A stretch of 7,992 bases of DNA from Burkholderiales bacterium (GTDB taxonomy: Bacteria > Pseudomonadota > Gammaproteobacteria > Burkholderiales > SG8-39), in assembly GCA_016649475.1 (NCBI GenBank), contig JAENXP010000077.1, positions 1 through 7,992 of the forward strand, given 5' to 3'. Position 1 is the first letter of the stretch, and every line of letters starts with the position of its first letter. This document shows, one piece after another, positions 1 through 6,552 of the stretch. A program made the position numbers and the translations under genes. The notes beneath the pieces were generated by a model that worked only from the letters and a program-made list of their open reading frames with translations, had not been told where the DNA came from and ran no database searches.

Positions 1-894
1 GTCGGCACGGCGGTGGTCGAATGCGCTTATTTCGTCGACGGCTATACCTGGGGGCCGGTGAAACTGGCGGATCTCAGGATCGCCGACGAGCGCGCAAATT
101 CACTGCCGATACAGGTGATCGGAGATCCGGACTTTCCCAATGTCCCGTCCAGATGCTCCTCCTCCGGTCCGTCGAAGAACAGCGTGCAGGAGCTGCGCGC
201 CAACGGAATACTGGGGATGGGCGTATTCCGGCAGGACTGCGGCAGCGCCTGCGCGCAGCCTAACGATCGCGGCATGTATTACGTTTGCACGTCCTCGGTT
301 TGCCAGCAGGCGCCGCTCGCGCTGGCGCAGCAAGTGCAGAACCCGGTGACCAAGTTTCCGCGCGACAACAACGGCGTGATCATCCGCCTGCCCTCGGTGC
401 CGGCGGCAGGCGCCGAGCGCGTCGACGGTACGCTGGTGTTCGGCATCGGCACCCAGTCGAACAACGGCCTGGGAACGGCGACCGTGATCGGTGTCGATCC
501 GGCCAACGGAAATTTCACCACGCGCTACAACGGCAACGCCTTGAGCGCCAGCTTTCTCGACAGCGGTTCCAACGGACTGTTTTTTTCCGACAGCATCGCG
601 GTCTGCGCGAGCGCGTCGGCCGCCCCGGGATTCTATTGCCCGCCATCTACCATCAATGCGTCCGCAGTCATCGAGGGCGCAAATGGAGAGAGTGCGACCA
701 TCGCGTTCAGCGTTGCCAATGCGGCGGCGCTGCTGACGAACAATCCGGGCTTTACCGCATTTCCAAATCTGGGCGCGCCCTTCGTCACCAATAGTTTCGA
801 CTGGGGGCTGCCGTTTTTCTACGGGCGCAGCGTGTACACGGCGATCGAGGGAGCGACCACGCCGGCAGGTGCCGGACCCTATGTGGCTTTCTAG
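1..894 (+). CDS. DUF3443-type exported protein, C-terminal part (5' end outside window)
   Basis: The frame is open from the first base, so the GTG at 13 is not the true start; 297 codons are visible before the TAG. The sequence resembles the DUF3443 family of uncharacterised, probably exported proteins common in Burkholderiales. The signal peptide or lipoprotein region expected for this family lies upstream and cannot be seen. Numbering from the first window codon, there is a GYTWGPV-like strand near 15-21, NGILGMG at 68-74, DSGSNGL at 187-193, and a closing DWGLPFFYGRSVY segment at 267-279. Several cysteines, including close pairs, fit an extracytoplasmic protein with disulfides. The ILGMG, DSGS and GLPFF-type elements resemble landmarks of pepsin-like aspartic proteases (see findings). 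No enzymatic role is established. The stop lies 36 bases before the mnmC start, so the two genes could be cotranscribed. The family call is from memory and fairly confident; the function is unknown. Confidence 0.8.
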   Translation, partial: VGTAVVECAYFVDGYTWGPVKLADLRIADERANSLPIQVIGDPDFPNVPSRCSSSGPSKNSVQELRANGILGMGVFRQDCGSACAQPNDRGMYYVCTSSVCQQAPLALAQQVQNPVTKFPRDNNGVIIRLPSVPAAGAERVDGTLVFGIGTQSNNGLGTATVIGVDPANGNFTTRYNGNALSASFLDSGSNGLFFSDSIAVCASASAAPGFYCPPSTINASAVIEGANGESATIAFSVANAAALLTNNPGFTAFPNLGAPFVTNSFDWGLPFFYGRSVYTAIEGATTPAGAGPYVAF

Positions 895-930
895 CGCGCA
901 GAGGTGCGATGTCGGTGTGTCGGCGCGCGC

Positions 931-2853
931 ATGCGCATAGACCCCGCCGAACTGGCATTTGACGCCGAAGGAACCCCGTACTCGCCTGCTTACGGCGACG
1001 TCTACCACAGCGCGGATTCGGGTCCGGGCCAGGCGCAGCACGTGTTTGTCGCCGGTAACGATTTGCCGCGCAGATGGGCGCACGCGCGCGTTTTTACCAT
1101 AGTCGAAACCGGGTTCGGGCTGGGGCTCAATTTCCTCGCCACCTGGCAGCAATGGCGCGCCGACCCCGCGCGCTGCGAACGCCTGCATTTTGTTTCGATC
1201 GAAAAGCATCCGTTCGAACGCGGTGCGCTGGCCGCGCTGCATCGGCGCTACGTCGAATTCGCGCCGCTCGCGCGCCAGTTGCAGGACGCGTGGCCGCCGC
1301 TGGTCGCCGGCATGCACCGCCTGCATTTCGAAGACGAGCGCCTGACGCTGACGCTGGCGTTCGCCGACGTGGCGGAAATTGCGCCGCGGCTGCGCCTTTC
1401 GGCCGACGCCATTTATCTGGACGGCTTCGCGCCCCGGCTCAATCAGGAAATGTGGTCTGCGCGGCTGCTGCGGCAACTCGCGCGGCTGGCCCGTCCCGGC
1501 GCCACCGTCGCGACCTACTCCAGCGCGGCCGCGGTGCGCCAGGCGCTGGAAGCAGCGGGATTCGCAGTCGAAAAATGTCCCGGCTTCGGGCGCAAGCGCG
1601 AAATGCTGCGCGGCAGCTACACGCCGCGTCGGCCGCAGGCAGCAGTGGGCGGGCGCGGCGACCGGCATGCCATCGTGATCGGCGCCGGCATTGCCGGCGC
1701 AGCCGCAAGCGAGCGTCTGGCGCAGCGCGGCTGGCGCATCGAACTGATCGAAAGCCGCGCCATGCCGGCCGCGCAGCCGCCAGCCAGGTACGCCGGTGCA
1801 TTTCACCCGCATGTTTCGCGCGACGACTGCTTCCTGTCGCGTGCCTCGCGCAATGGTTTTCTCTATGCCCTGAGGCGTTGGCTGGCGCTGGAACAGTCCG
1901 GTGGGGCGCTGGGCTGGGCGCGCTGCGGCGTGCTGCAACTTTGCGGCGATTCAGCCATGGAAAGGCGCATGATCGAGGCGATAGCGGCGCAGGGTTTCCC
2001 GGCCGACTTCGCCCGCTTCCTCGATCGCAGCGAGGCCGAAGTGCATGCCGGATGCGCCCTGCGCAGCGGCGGCTGGTGGTTTCCCGGGGGTGGATGGATG
2101 CGTCCTGCGAGCCTCATCGCCGCGCAACTCGCGGCGGCCGGCACGGCGCTGAGCGTACATTTCGGCACCAGGGTGGAAACCCTGTCGCATTGCGACGGGC
2201 TGTGGCAGGCGCTGGCCGCCGACGGCAAGCTCATTGCCGCCGCCCCGGTGCTGGTGCTAGCCAATTCGAACGATATGGCGCGGCTTGCACCGGTGGCGCA
2301 GCCGCTGCAGCAGACCCGCGGGCAGGTCAGCTACGTGCCCGCCGAAAACCTGAGCGCCCCGCGCATTGTGCTGACCGGTTCAGGCTATGTGCTGCCGGAG
2401 ATCGACGGAGTGCTCGTGACCGGCAGCACCTACGACCGCGACGACGCCGATCCCGAGCCGCAGCTGCGAGGCCACGAGTCCAATCTGCTGCGCCTGGCAC
2501 AGCTGCTGCCGCAGGCGCGCGTGGCGGCCGACGCCGCGGTGCTCGAGGGCGCGGTGGGCTTTCGTTGTGCGGCGCCGGACCACCTGCCGCTGGTCGGTGC
2601 GATGCCGGACGTAAGCGCCGCCCGTGCGCACAAGGGCGCTCTGTCCGGCGCTCAGTTGAAAGATCTGCCGCGATGCCCCGGACTCTACTGTGCCTCGGGC
2701 TACGCATCCCGCGGCCTGGTGTGGGCGGCGCTGGCGGGCGAGTTGCTGGCAAGCCTGATCGAGGACGAACCCCTGCCGCTGGAGGCTAGCCTGGCCGACG
2801 CGATGGATCCCGGGCGCTTCGTGCTGAAGCAGGCACGCCGCGGAAAACTGTGA
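931..2853 (+). CDS. mnmC: MnmC, bifunctional tRNA mnm5s2U biosynthesis methyltransferase / FAD-dependent oxidoreductase
   Basis: This cytoplasmic enzyme finishes 5-methylaminomethyl-2-thiouridine at wobble position 34 of several tRNAs. The FAD-dependent C-terminal domain removes the carboxymethyl group from cmnm5s2U, and the SAM-dependent N-terminal domain methylates the resulting nm5s2U. The protein has 640 residues, close to the roughly 670 of E. coli MnmC, so both halves appear intact. In the methyltransferase half, the SAM loop VETGFGLGLNF starts at residue 58, DAIYLDGFAP at 159, and a GFGRKREMLRG-like segment closes the domain near 220. The oxidase half starts near 246 with the dinucleotide motif GAGIAG at 251-256. 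It continues with TRGQV at 462 and the GFR segment at 543, then a C-terminal YASRGLVWA segment. I chose the ATG at 931 because MRIDPAELAFDAEGTPYSP matches the usual family N-terminus. A GTG at 904 in the same frame would add nine residues that do not look conserved. Neither start has a clear Shine-Dalgarno sequence at ideal spacing. Confidence 0.96.
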   Translation: MRIDPAELAFDAEGTPYSPAYGDVYHSADSGPGQAQHVFVAGNDLPRRWAHARVFTIVETGFGLGLNFLATWQQWRADPARCERLHFVSIEKHPFERGALAALHRRYVEFAPLARQLQDAWPPLVAGMHRLHFEDERLTLTLAFADVAEIAPRLRLSADAIYLDGFAPRLNQEMWSARLLRQLARLARPGATVATYSSAAAVRQALEAAGFAVEKCPGFGRKREMLRGSYTPRRPQAAVGGRGDRHAIVIGAGIAGAAASERLAQRGWRIELIESRAMPAAQPPARYAGAFHPHVSRDDCFLSRASRNGFLYALRRWLALEQSGGALGWARCGVLQLCGDSAMERRMIEAIAAQGFPADFARFLDRSEAEVHAGCALRSGGWWFPGGGWMRPASLIAAQLAAAGTALSVHFGTRVETLSHCDGLWQALAADGKLIAAAPVLVLANSNDMARLAPVAQPLQQTRGQVSYVPAENLSAPRIVLTGSGYVLPEIDGVLVTGSTYDRDDADPEPQLRGHESNLLRLAQLLPQARVAADAAVLEGAVGFRCAAPDHLPLVGAMPDVSAARAHKGALSGAQLKDLPRCPGLYCASGYASRGLVWAALAGELLASLIEDEPLPLEASLADAMDPGRFVLKQARRGKL

Positions 2854-2976
2854 GTTCCTGCCGGTATGTCGCTGCGGCTATCTTCCCATCGAGCTGTATC
2901 TCCGACGCTGCGTCCGATTCGCACAGCCCGAAAGCAGGCGCCGAATAACCGTAATGTCCATGCTGCGGGAATGAGT

Positions 2977-3004
2977 TTGCGGCCCTTCACGATTGCGCTA
3001 GCAT
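2977..3004 (+). promoter_or_regulatory. Possible sigma-70-type promoter for the carbonic anhydrase gene
   Basis: TTGCGG at 2977-2982 and TAGCAT at 2999-3004 are separated by 16 bases and lie about 85 bases before the carbonic anhydrase start. The -35 element matches consensus at only three positions and the -10 at four, so this is a weak candidate. The 235-base gap after mnmC and the strong ribosome binding site downstream make a separate transcript plausible. No operator-like repeat was evident here. Confidence 0.3.
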
Positions 3005-3077
3005 GTCCAACCCGACCCTGACGGGCGGAACAACCGGTCTGAAAAAGCCTGTCATCGCGGACTCCGCAATTTCAACG

Positions 3078-3085
3078 AAGGAGGG
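3078..3085 (+). promoter_or_regulatory. Strong Shine-Dalgarno sequence of the carbonic anhydrase gene
   Basis: AAGGAGGG sits just before the ATG at 3089, with AGGAGG ending four bases before the start codon. It is the strongest ribosome binding site in the window. It fixes the start of the carbonic anhydrase and suggests efficient translation. Confidence 0.8.
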
Positions 3086-3088
3086 ACC

Positions 3089-3748
3089 ATGGCAAACGTT
3101 AACACCGATCAGTATCTGCAAAACAACAAGCAATATGCGGAAGGGAAGGCGGTACACAAGCCCGCTTACCCCGGAAAACAGCCGATCAACCCGGCCAAGC
3201 ATGTGGCGGTCGTGGCCTGCATGGACGCGCGCCTCGACGTGGAGGACCTGCTCGGACTGCAGACCGGCGATGCACACATCATCCGCAACGCCGGGGGCGT
3301 GGTGACCGACGATGCGATCCGCTGCCTCGTCATTTCACACCATCTGCTCAACACCAATGAGATCATTCTGATTCACCATACCCGCTGCGGCATGCTTGCC
3401 TTCACCGACGACTTGCTCAAAGCGGGACTGGAGGGCGACCCGGCGGCGGAGAAGCTGCTGGGGCAGGCGACCTCGCGTGCCTTCATGAGTTGCAAGAAGT
3501 GCGCGTCGACGCCGTCGCAGTTTCACGCATTTCGCGGCCAGATCGAACCGCTCGACGCTGCGCGCAGCGACAAGCAGACCGAACGCCTCGAATGGGACGT
3601 GCGGCGCGGGATGTCGATGATCATGAATCACCCATGGCTTCCGACCAGCGGGCCCGACGCGATTACGGTGCGTGGTTTCATCTACGACGTGGACACCGGG
3701 AAGCTGGAGGAAGTGAAATATCCGGGGCCGATGGGAACATTCGGCTGA
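3089..3748 (+). CDS. Beta-class carbonic anhydrase (Rv1284-like branch) with extra CxxC segment
   Basis: Predicted zinc enzyme of 219 residues that interconverts CO2 and bicarbonate in the cytoplasm. The beta-class zinc ligands are visible: C44 in ACMDARLD, then H97 and C100 in HHTRCGM. D46 and R48 form the conserved Asp-Arg dyad next to the metal. The segments [13 protein letters not shown] (66-78) and [12 protein letters not shown] closely resemble the mycobacterial Rv1284 type, as does the C-terminal [15 protein letters not shown]. No signal peptide or membrane segment is seen. The odd part is residues 110-165, which appear some 35 residues longer than in the small Rv1284-type enzymes and carry C135-KK-C138. 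The start is set by a strong Shine-Dalgarno sequence. The gene seems to be a single unit, with a 235-base gap upstream and a terminator-like hairpin downstream. The family call is firm; activity on CO2 is inferred, because some members of this branch have other or unknown roles. Confidence 0.93.
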   Translation: MANVNTDQYLQNNKQYAEGKAVHKPAYPGKQPINPAKHVAVVACMDARLDVEDLLGLQTGDAHIIRNAGGVVTDDAIRCLVISHHLLNTNEIILIHHTRCGMLAFTDDLLKAGLEGDPAAEKLLGQATSRAFMSCKKCASTPSQFHAFRGQIEPLDAARSDKQTERLEWDVRRGMSMIMNHPWLPTSGPDAITVRGFIYDVDTGKLEEVKYPGPMGTFG

Positions 3749-3783
3749 CGCCGCGCATCCCTCCACATCCGTACCGCCGTACC

Positions 3784-3813
3784 GGGCGCCCCGCATTGCG
3801 GCGCGGGGCGCTC
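3784..3813 (+). terminator. GC-rich terminator-like hairpin after the carbonic anhydrase gene
   Basis: GCGCCCCGC at 3786-3794 is perfectly complementary to GCGGGGCGC at 3803-3811 across an 8-base loop. The stem can extend outward by a G-U and a G-C pair. It begins 36 bases after the carbonic anhydrase stop, where a terminator would be expected. The T-rich tract is weak and displaced (CTTTATT begins about 6-7 bases after the stem), so it is not a textbook intrinsic terminator. It may act as a weak terminator or as a 3'-end stabilising hairpin. Confidence 0.5.
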
Positions 3814-4027
3814 GAACCGCTTTATTGTCGCATTGAGTCGCCGAATTTCACCCCATACCAGGTGCCCTCTTGGCTTGTAGGGAGGGGTTGCGCGGAGCGA
3901 TTTGTTCGCCCGATCCCGGTACTTGCGCCGTTTTTTTGACGACTCTTGTAAGATAGAATGAATAGACGTGATAGGGTACCCGCGATGCTTGCGCTCGGCG
4001 CATCTTGCGTTCCGGGCCAGGCCAGGT

Positions 4028-4040
4028 CTTGCAGTGCAAG
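4028..4040. repeat. Perfect 6-1-6 inverted repeat upstream of the response regulator
   Basis: CTTGCA at 4028-4033 and TGCAAG at 4035-4040 flank a single central G. The repeat sits about 50 bases before the chosen start and downstream of the candidate -10 box. An odd-centred dyad like this could bind a dimeric regulator. It is short enough to arise by chance, so the call covers the repeat itself, not a proven operator. Confidence 0.45.
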
Positions 4041-4080
4041 TTTGTCCGGCTAGAACCCTTGAACGTTCTGTATGGTCTCC

Positions 4081-4086
4081 AAAGAG
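4081..4086 (+). promoter_or_regulatory. Start-deciding ribosome binding site of the response regulator
   Basis: AAAGAG ends six bases before the ATG at 4093, a normal Shine-Dalgarno distance. The upstream in-frame ATG at 4072 has only a GAACGTTCTGT context and no purine-rich tract. This favours the downstream start, which shortens the protein by seven residues. Confidence 0.5.
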
Positions 4087-4092
4087 CCTCCG

Positions 4093-5658
4093 ATGATAAA
4101 TGGTGAAGATGTCTATTTTCTGACGTATCTTGGTCAGCGTGAGCTTGCCGAGGCCGGTACGTCACTGTCGCATTCGGAACTCGAGTTGCTGGTGTTGATC
4201 GACGGCAAAGCGACGGTGAGCCAGTTGCAGGCGAGCGCGGCGAATAGCGCGCCCGGCGCCGTGATCGAAGTGCTGGATAAGCTGCTGCGCTCCGAGCACA
4301 TTGCATTGCAGGAATTCGATCTGGGAGACTTCTTCGGCGCCAGCGTGCCGCGCGAGTCGGCGGGGGAAATGCCGAGCGATAGCGCGATCGCGAGCGGCGT
4401 ATCCGGCTTGCAGCAGGATGGCTACACCGTGCGCATCGCACGCCGTCCGCAGACCGAACCCAAGCTGGCACAGGACAAAAAGTTCAAGGTGATGGTAGTC
4501 GAAGACGACCAGCATCTCGCGCAGAACATGTTGATGGTGCTTACACATTCTGGATTCGTTGCGCGAGTGGCGGCGAACCGCGAGCAGATCGTTGCCGCGC
4601 TTCGACTGCCGCCGTTGCCGGATCTGGTGCTCCTCGACGCGAAACTGCCGGATACCGACGGATTCAGCGTCCTTGCCAGAATGCGCCAGCACCCGTTGCT
4701 AAAGGAGGTTCCCGTCATCATGGTCACCGGCTCTGCGACCCGCGAGGCGGTTCTCAAGGGATTGCAGGGCGGGGCCAACGGCTACATCACCAAACCGTTC
4801 AAGATCGACGTGCTGATCAAGGCGGTGAAAACGGTACTCGGCATGGAGGCCGGTGACCGGGAAGCTGTCCCCAAACGCACTCCCGGTGCCGCCGAGCCTG
4901 CGCGCCCCGCCAAAAATGACGTCCCCGCAGCGACTCCGGCGGCGAAGCCTGTTGCACCAGCTGCGCAGTCTGTTGCGCCAGCCGCGCAGTCGATATCCGA
5001 AGGCAGCAGCCGGCTGGCCAAATTCAAGCAGCTTGCCCTGGCCAAGCAGTCGGACGAAAAGAAATCGGATTCGCCGCAGGAGATCATCGCCCTGGTCAGC
5101 GGCGCGGTGGAAAAAGCTTATCGCTACCTGAAGGAGTTCACCGAGCAACTTTATCTGGTGAAGCCGGCTTACGCCAAGGAATACTCCATTGTCGGCGTGC
5201 CAAAATTCGACGGCCTGGTATGGGAGGGCAGCCGGATCGATTTCCGCACGCGGGAGATTTCGCCGGCATTAAAGGTGTACGAACAGTTTACGCTGCACTA
5301 TCGCCTATCCGCCGGCAAGCTGCTGCGCGCGTCCCGTGAGAGCCCTGCCGAAGAAAAGCTGATACGGCTGCTGCGCGAAACCAAGATCGAGTTCACCGCT
5401 CAGGAAGAGCGCAACGACCGCGGCTCCGTCGTGCGCACGACCTTCGTCATTCCGTGCGAGGTCAAGGCCAGCTTGCATCTGCTGGGCGATTTCGCCACAG
5501 GCAAACTGACGTTGAAAATGCGCAACGTCGAACACTTCGGCACGCTGGAGCGCGTTATCTCCCCTGAGGCCATTACCGAAAAATCGCTCGATGAGCTCGC
5601 CGGCTATATTATTGGCGAATCGAGCAGCCACGGCCTGACGCTCCTTAAAAGCACCTGA
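4093..5658 (+). CDS. Orphan response regulator with winged-helix-like N-terminus, central receiver and unassigned C-terminal domain
   Basis: Predicted 521-residue cytoplasmic signalling protein. Residues 1 to about 80 look like a small helical or winged-helix domain, with SELELLVLIDGKATVSQL followed by a helix and LLRSEHIAL. Residues about 132-250 form a complete receiver: acidic pair D138/D139, phospho-acceptor D182 in LLDAKLPDTDGF, T212 in MVTGSA and K234 in YITKPF. Phosphorylation by a histidine kinase is therefore expected. Residues about 255-328 are a Pro/Ala-rich linker with a duplicated VAPAAQS unit and then a charged Lys-rich stretch. Residues about 329-521 are an alpha/beta-looking domain that I do not recognise. 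It has no visible DNA-binding helix-turn-helix, GGDEF, EAL, HD-GYP or ATPase motif. No kinase gene is adjacent. The start at 4093 is preferred over 4072 on ribosome binding site grounds. The receiver call is firm; the output function is unknown. Confidence 0.88.
   Translation: MINGEDVYFLTYLGQRELAEAGTSLSHSELELLVLIDGKATVSQLQASAANSAPGAVIEVLDKLLRSEHIALQEFDLGDFFGASVPRESAGEMPSDSAIASGVSGLQQDGYTVRIARRPQTEPKLAQDKKFKVMVVEDDQHLAQNMLMVLTHSGFVARVAANREQIVAALRLPPLPDLVLLDAKLPDTDGFSVLARMRQHPLLKEVPVIMVTGSATREAVLKGLQGGANGYITKPFKIDVLIKAVKTVLGMEAGDREAVPKRTPGAAEPARPAKNDVPAATPAAKPVAPAAQSVAPAAQSISEGSSRLAKFKQLALAKQSDEKKSDSPQEIIALVSGAVEKAYRYLKEFTEQLYLVKPAYAKEYSIVGVPKFDGLVWEGSRIDFRTREISPALKVYEQFTLHYRLSAGKLLRASRESPAEEKLIRLLRETKIEFTAQEERNDRGSVVRTTFVIPCEVKASLHLLGDFATGKLTLKMRNVEHFGTLERVISPEAITEKSLDELAGYIIGESSSHGLTLLKST
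4951..4992 (+). repeat. Two tandem 21-base units coding VAPAAQS twice
   Basis: The units at 4951-4971 and 4972-4992 match at 18 of 21 bases, and each encodes VAPAAQS. They lie in the flexible linker between the receiver and the C-terminal domain of the response regulator. In-frame duplication in a disordered linker is common and probably changes only its length. Confidence 0.8.
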
Positions 5659-5768
5659 GCCGCGTCTGCCTGGCGGTCGGTCGGCGCGATTGCACCGGCC
5701 TTGGCTCGACAGCAATCGGTGTATTCTCTTTTTTCCGCCATGCCCAGGTACCTCAGCAAGGAGTAGAT

Positions 5769-6530
5769 ATGCAACTCAAGGACAAGGTAGCGATCATCAC
5801 CGGCGCCGCATCCGGTTTCGGTGAAGCCATTGCGAAGCGTTTTGCCGCCGAAGGCGCCCAGGTGGTCGTCGACGACATCAATGCCGCCGGCGGCGAGCGC
5901 GTCGCCGAGGAAATCAGGAAGGCGGGCGGTGCGGCGCAGTTCGTGCAAGCGGACGTGACGAGCAGCCGCGACTGGGCGGCATTGGTCGCGACGACTCAAG
6001 CCAGACTCGGCCGTCTCGATATCGTCGTCAATAACGCCGGCTGGACCCACCGCAACAAGCCGTTCATGGACGTGAGCGAGGAAGAATTCGACCATGTCTA
6101 TGCCACCAATGTAAAAAGTATCTATCTCTCGGCGCTGCACGCCTTGCCCGTGTTCAGGGCGCAAGGCGGGGGTTGCTTCGTCAACATCGCCTCGACCGCG
6201 GGTGTGCGCCCGCGTCCCGGCCTCACGGTCTACAACAGCAGCAAGGGCGCGGTGATCCTGCTGAGCAAATCGATGGCGGCCGAATTCGGCCCGGACCAGG
6301 TTCGTGTCAATTGCGTCAATCCGGTGTTCTGTCCGGATACCGGACTTTCCGTCGAATTCGCCGGCGGCCAGAACACGCCGGAAGTGCACGCGAAATTCCG
6401 CGCGACCGTGCCCATGGGGCGGCTGTCGAGTGTGCGCGACATTGCCAATGCAGCCTTGTTTCTCGCCTCGGATGAGGCCGCCTTCGTCAGCGGCACCTGT
6501 CTGGAAGTGGACGGCGGGCGCTGCTGCTAA
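5769..6530 (+). CDS. Short-chain dehydrogenase/reductase (classical SDR, NAD-type)
   Basis: Predicted 253-residue cytoplasmic NAD(P)-dependent oxidoreductase with a complete classical SDR layout. The cofactor motif TGAASGFG is at 11-18, and D36 at the end of the second strand favours NAD(H) over NADP(H). NNAG is at 88-91, N114 sits in the active-site helix, and the catalytic residues are S142, Y155 and K159 (YNSSK). The C-terminus ends in LEVDGGRCC, the common SDR ending. Overall it resembles FabG or glucose 1-dehydrogenase-like enzymes. A role in fatty acid synthesis is not implied, because no fab gene is nearby. The start is fixed by AAGGAG at 5758-5763, five bases before the ATG. The stop is 22 bases before the GMC oxidoreductase start, so the two are probably cotranscribed. 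The substrate is unknown; an alcohol or hydroxy-acid linked to the GMC enzyme is the natural guess. Confidence 0.93.
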   Translation: MQLKDKVAIITGAASGFGEAIAKRFAAEGAQVVVDDINAAGGERVAEEIRKAGGAAQFVQADVTSSRDWAALVATTQARLGRLDIVVNNAGWTHRNKPFMDVSEEEFDHVYATNVKSIYLSALHALPVFRAQGGGCFVNIASTAGVRPRPGLTVYNSSKGAVILLSKSMAAEFGPDQVRVNCVNPVFCPDTGLSVEFAGGQNTPEVHAKFRATVPMGRLSSVRDIANAALFLASDEAAFVSGTCLEVDGGRCC

Positions 6531-6552
6531 TTCTATTTGGAGCAGCCACACC

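Larger units (their letters stand above)
3814..4092 (+). promoter_or_regulatory. Promoter region and structured leader of the response regulator gene
   Basis: No credible gene lies between the hairpin at 3784-3813 and the response regulator. An AT-rich patch at 3931-3965 contrasts with the GC-rich surroundings. It holds TAGAAT at 3954-3959, a five-of-six match to a -10 box, with only a T-run at the -35 distance. TTGACG at 3936-3941 is a good -35 hexamer but stands only 12 bases from that -10. Downstream are several short palindromes: GGGTACCC (3974-3981), TGCGC/GCGCA around a 3-base loop (3990-4002), CTTGCA-G-TGCAAG (4028-4040) and GAACGTTC (4061-4068). If transcription starts just after the -10, the leader is about 125 nucleotides. 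The exact promoter is uncertain. Confidence 0.4.

Noticed and set aside
100..1938. Long minus-strand open frame of 612 codons across the DUF3443 and mnmC genes
   Set aside because: It is antisense to two well-supported genes, is Arg/Ala/Gly-rich without recognisable motifs, and is typical of the spurious frames produced by GC-rich codon bias.
1074..2789. Second + strand frame of 571 codons inside mnmC
   Set aside because: The translation is extremely Arg/Ala-rich and low in complexity, a frame-shifted shadow of mnmC.
3003..3305. Open frame starting at 3003 in another frame before and into the carbonic anhydrase
   Set aside because: It overlaps the carbonic anhydrase out of frame, lacks a ribosome binding site and shows no family features.
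3931..3937. Run of seven T residues considered as the tail of an intrinsic terminator
   Set aside because: No GC-rich hairpin lies directly before it. The better terminator candidate is the perfect stem at 3786-3811, although that one lacks an adjacent T-run.
3848..4471. Minus-strand open frame spanning the response regulator leader and start
   Set aside because: It has an Arg/Ser/Pro-rich composition and no motif, and it overlaps the promoter region and the conserved N-terminus of the response regulator.
5701..5730. TTGGCT ... TATTCT as a promoter for the SDR gene
   Set aside because: The 15-base spacing and weak hexamers are not convincing, so a promoter in the 110-base gap remains possible but is not called.
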